Source: Streptomyces ardesiacus
Lineage (GTDB): Bacteria; Actinomycetota; Actinomycetes; Streptomycetales; Streptomycetaceae
Assembly (NCBI RefSeq): GCF_003112575.1
Contig: NZ_BEWC01000001.1
Coordinates: 186,001-250,000, forward strand
Reading direction: 5' to 3'
DNA length: 64,000 nucleotides
Below are positions 62,517-64,000 of this stretch, in pieces. Below the pieces are notes generated by a model. It worked only from the letters and a program-made list of their open reading frames with translations, was not told the origin of the DNA and did not search any database. Position numbers and translations under genes: made by a program. Position 1 is the stretch's first letter. Each line of letters begins with the position of its first letter.

Positions 62517-62712
62517 GCCAGGACGTTACGTGGTGACCGAGGGGCCGTCAGGAGCTTCGGGGGCAGACCTGGGTGCCCCGAGGGTCCGGGCTTCCTGACC
62601 GTCCGTGCGCCAGGCGCCCCTGTCGATCAGGAACGAACAAACTCCGACGGGATAATTGATTCGGTTCTGTTCGAGTCCTAGGGTGACCCTGATCCTGTAG
62701 TCACCGCGTCAC

Positions 62713-62746
62713 CGGCAGTTGAGATCCGCCTCACCGTCAACTGCCG
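62713..62746 (+). promoter_or_regulatory. Perfect inverted repeat in the beta-galactosidase leader
   Basis: CGGCAGTTGA (62713-62722) and TCAACTGCCG (62737-62746) are perfect 10-bp arms 14 bp apart, ending about 50 bp before the GH2 start codon. In RNA it would be a strong hairpin; as DNA it could be an operator. The rest of the 281-bp gap holds an AT-rich patch and separated CGAACA/TGTTCG words (62634 and 62668). Confidence 0.6.
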
Positions 62747-62797
62747 TCCAAGCACCGTGCGTTGAGCCGCCCCCGAAGCCCACGGAAGGCCACGGTC

Positions 62798-64000
62798 ATG
62801 CCGCACTCTCCCGCGATCCCCGCCCCGTCCCCGGCCCGTCCGCCCCGCCGGATCGTCAGCCGCCGCCGTCTCCTGGAGGGCGGGGCCGCCGTCCTCGGCG
62901 CACTCGCCCTCTCCGCGTCGCCCGTCGCCGCGCACGCGTCCGGACGGAGAGCCGCCGCCGACGAGACCCCGGAGTGGAACGACTTCGGTGTCTTCCGGCT
63001 CGGCACCCAGCCGCCGCACGCCACGCTCACGCCCTACGAGGACGTCGAGCAGGCCCTCGCCGGCGACCGCGCCCGCTCGCCCTACCGCCTGAGCCTGGAC
63101 GGCACCTGGAAGTTCGCCTACGCCGACCGCCCCGAGGACCGGGACGCCGACTTCCACCGCACCGACGTGGACGACGGGAACTGGGACACCATCCCGGTCC
63201 CCTCCGTGTGGCAGCTCCACGGCCACGACTTCCCCATCTACCTGAACATCACCTACCCGTACTGGGGCCCCAACGGCCTCGGCGAGGAACCGCAGCCGCC
63301 CGCCGCACCGACCCGCTACAACCCGGTCGGCCAGTACCGGCGCACCTTCACCGTCCCCCGCGACTGGAAGGGCCGCCGCACCTTCCTCCACTTCGAGGGC
63401 GTCAAGTCCGCGCACTACGTGTGGATCAACGGCGAACTGGTCGGCTACGACGAGGACTCCTACACCCCGTCCGAGTACGACGTCACCGACCACCTCAAGC
63501 CGGGCACCAACCAGATCGCCGTGGAGGTCTACCGCTACTCCGACGGCGACTGGATGGAGGACCAGGACATGATCCGGCTGAGCGGCATCTTCCGCTCGGT
63601 CCACCTCTACTCGACCCCGGCCGTCCACCTGCGCGACTTCAAGCTGGACACCCCGCTGGACGACACCTACACGGGCGCCGAGCTGGCCGTCACCGCGAGC
63701 GTGCGGGCGTACGGCGAGGGCGGCACGGGCCGCTACACCGTCGAGACCCAGCTCTACGACGCGCGCGGCCACGCCGTCTGGCCCCGGCCGCTGGAGCAGC
63801 CCGTCGACGTCGGTGCCGCCCGCGCGGGCGAGGACGTCACCGTAAAGGCCGCCAAGGCCGTACCGAAGCCCGCGCTCTGGTCGGCCGAGCACCCGAACCT
63901 CTACACGGCCGTCCTGCGCCTGCGCGACCCCGCGGGCAAGGTGACCGAGACGCTGTCCCACCGGGTCGGTTTCCGCGAGTTCGCGCTCAAGGACGGCCTG
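62798..64000 (+). CDS. Tat-exported GH2 beta-galactosidase, N-terminal part (runs off window)
   Basis: The first 401 codons of a gene that continues beyond the window. The leader SRRRLLEGGAAVLGALALSA has the twin-arginine pattern followed by a hydrophobic stretch and an Ala-rich end, so export through Tat is likely. The mature part shows GH2 family features: PYRLSLDGTWKFAYADRPED, then the galactose-binding jelly-roll with TIPVPSVWQLHGHDFPIYLN and YVWINGELVGYDEDSYTPSE, then an immunoglobulin-like domain. The catalytic barrel is outside the window, so beta-galactosidase is assigned from the LacZ-like N-terminal order. Confidence 0.85.
   Translation, partial: MPHSPAIPAPSPARPPRRIVSRRRLLEGGAAVLGALALSASPVAAHASGRRAAADETPEWNDFGVFRLGTQPPHATLTPYEDVEQALAGDRARSPYRLSLDGTWKFAYADRPEDRDADFHRTDVDDGNWDTIPVPSVWQLHGHDFPIYLNITYPYWGPNGLGEEPQPPAAPTRYNPVGQYRRTFTVPRDWKGRRTFLHFEGVKSAHYVWINGELVGYDEDSYTPSEYDVTDHLKPGTNQIAVEVYRYSDGDWMEDQDMIRLSGIFRSVHLYSTPAVHLRDFKLDTPLDDTYTGAELAVTASVRAYGEGGTGRYTVETQLYDARGHAVWPRPLEQPVDVGAARAGEDVTVKAAKAVPKPALWSAEHPNLYTAVLRLRDPAGKVTETLSHRVGFREFALKDGL

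Noticed and set aside
62660..62690. TTCGAGTCC resembling a tRNA T-loop
   Set aside because: Neighbouring bases cannot form the T stem and no acceptor, D or anticodon arms fit upstream.

Overview
The window reads as chromosomal DNA of a Streptomyces. It is very GC-rich, most third codon positions are G or C, many starts are GTG, and neighbouring genes often overlap by four bases (GTGA or ATGA). Family content agrees: a DasR-type GGTCTAGACC site, a Nur-type nickel box, F420-dependent enzymes and multidomain secreted glycosidases. From memory, the order pyrimidine/hydantoin genes, lipoate ligase, giant GH92 protein, nickel ABC operon, beta-galactosidase resembles the SCO64xx region of S. coelicolor. 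I could not check that.

Layout. 1-2.9 kb is a worn region: two unknown proteins sharing a motif, a YjbR gene, a frameshifted YjbR paralogue and the tail of a dead tyrosine recombinase. 2.9-6.3 kb holds a PcaD-PcaC fusion, a metallo-hydrolase, exonuclease III and a small conserved protein. 6.5-9.1 kb has a secreted amidase divergent from a chitin-type AA10 LPMO with two DasR-like sites. 9.3-19.7 kb looks like a small biosynthetic locus: an AMP-dependent ligase, a translationally coupled operon (FAD monooxygenase, FMN 2-hydroxyacid oxidase, P450, cation/H+ antiporter), a divergent MIO ammonia-lyase with a tyrosine-type selectivity pair, and a two-component system. The ligase and the divergent promoter carry near-identical palindromes. 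19.9-26.6 kb holds a membrane-anchored unknown, a secreted gamma-glutamyltransferase, a ClpC-like ATPase, and a divergent methionine aminopeptidase/XRE pair. A 93-bp tandem duplication lies between the gamma-glutamyltransferase and clp genes.

26.7-35.6 kb is a reductive pyrimidine/hydantoin utilisation locus: two beta-ureidopropionase-like nitrilases, a class III aminotransferase, a PucR regulator, a dihydropyrimidinase, an F420-type LLM oxidoreductase and an NCS1 permease. No canonical dihydropyrimidine dehydrogenase is present. 35.5-41.4 kb has a secreted protein, a domain-permuted lipoate ligase, a YihY membrane protein, an MFS transporter preceded by an internally deleted SDR remnant, and an orphan histidine kinase.

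41.5-48.4 kb is one gene for a secreted protein of about 2,300 residues. It joins a GH92 mannosidase to carbohydrate-binding, FIVAR and FN3 modules and an intact class-A-type acid phosphatase domain, which suggests attack on phosphorylated mannans. 48.6-55.8 kb holds an XRE regulator and SDR pair, a second gamma-glutamyltransferase homologue, an inositol-phosphatase-family enzyme, a phytoene-desaturase-like oxidoreductase and a macro-domain hydrolase. 55.9-61.1 kb is a five-gene nickel-type ABC operon behind a Nur-like box. The window ends with a membrane-anchored ricin-type lectin and the start of a Tat-exported GH2 beta-galactosidase.
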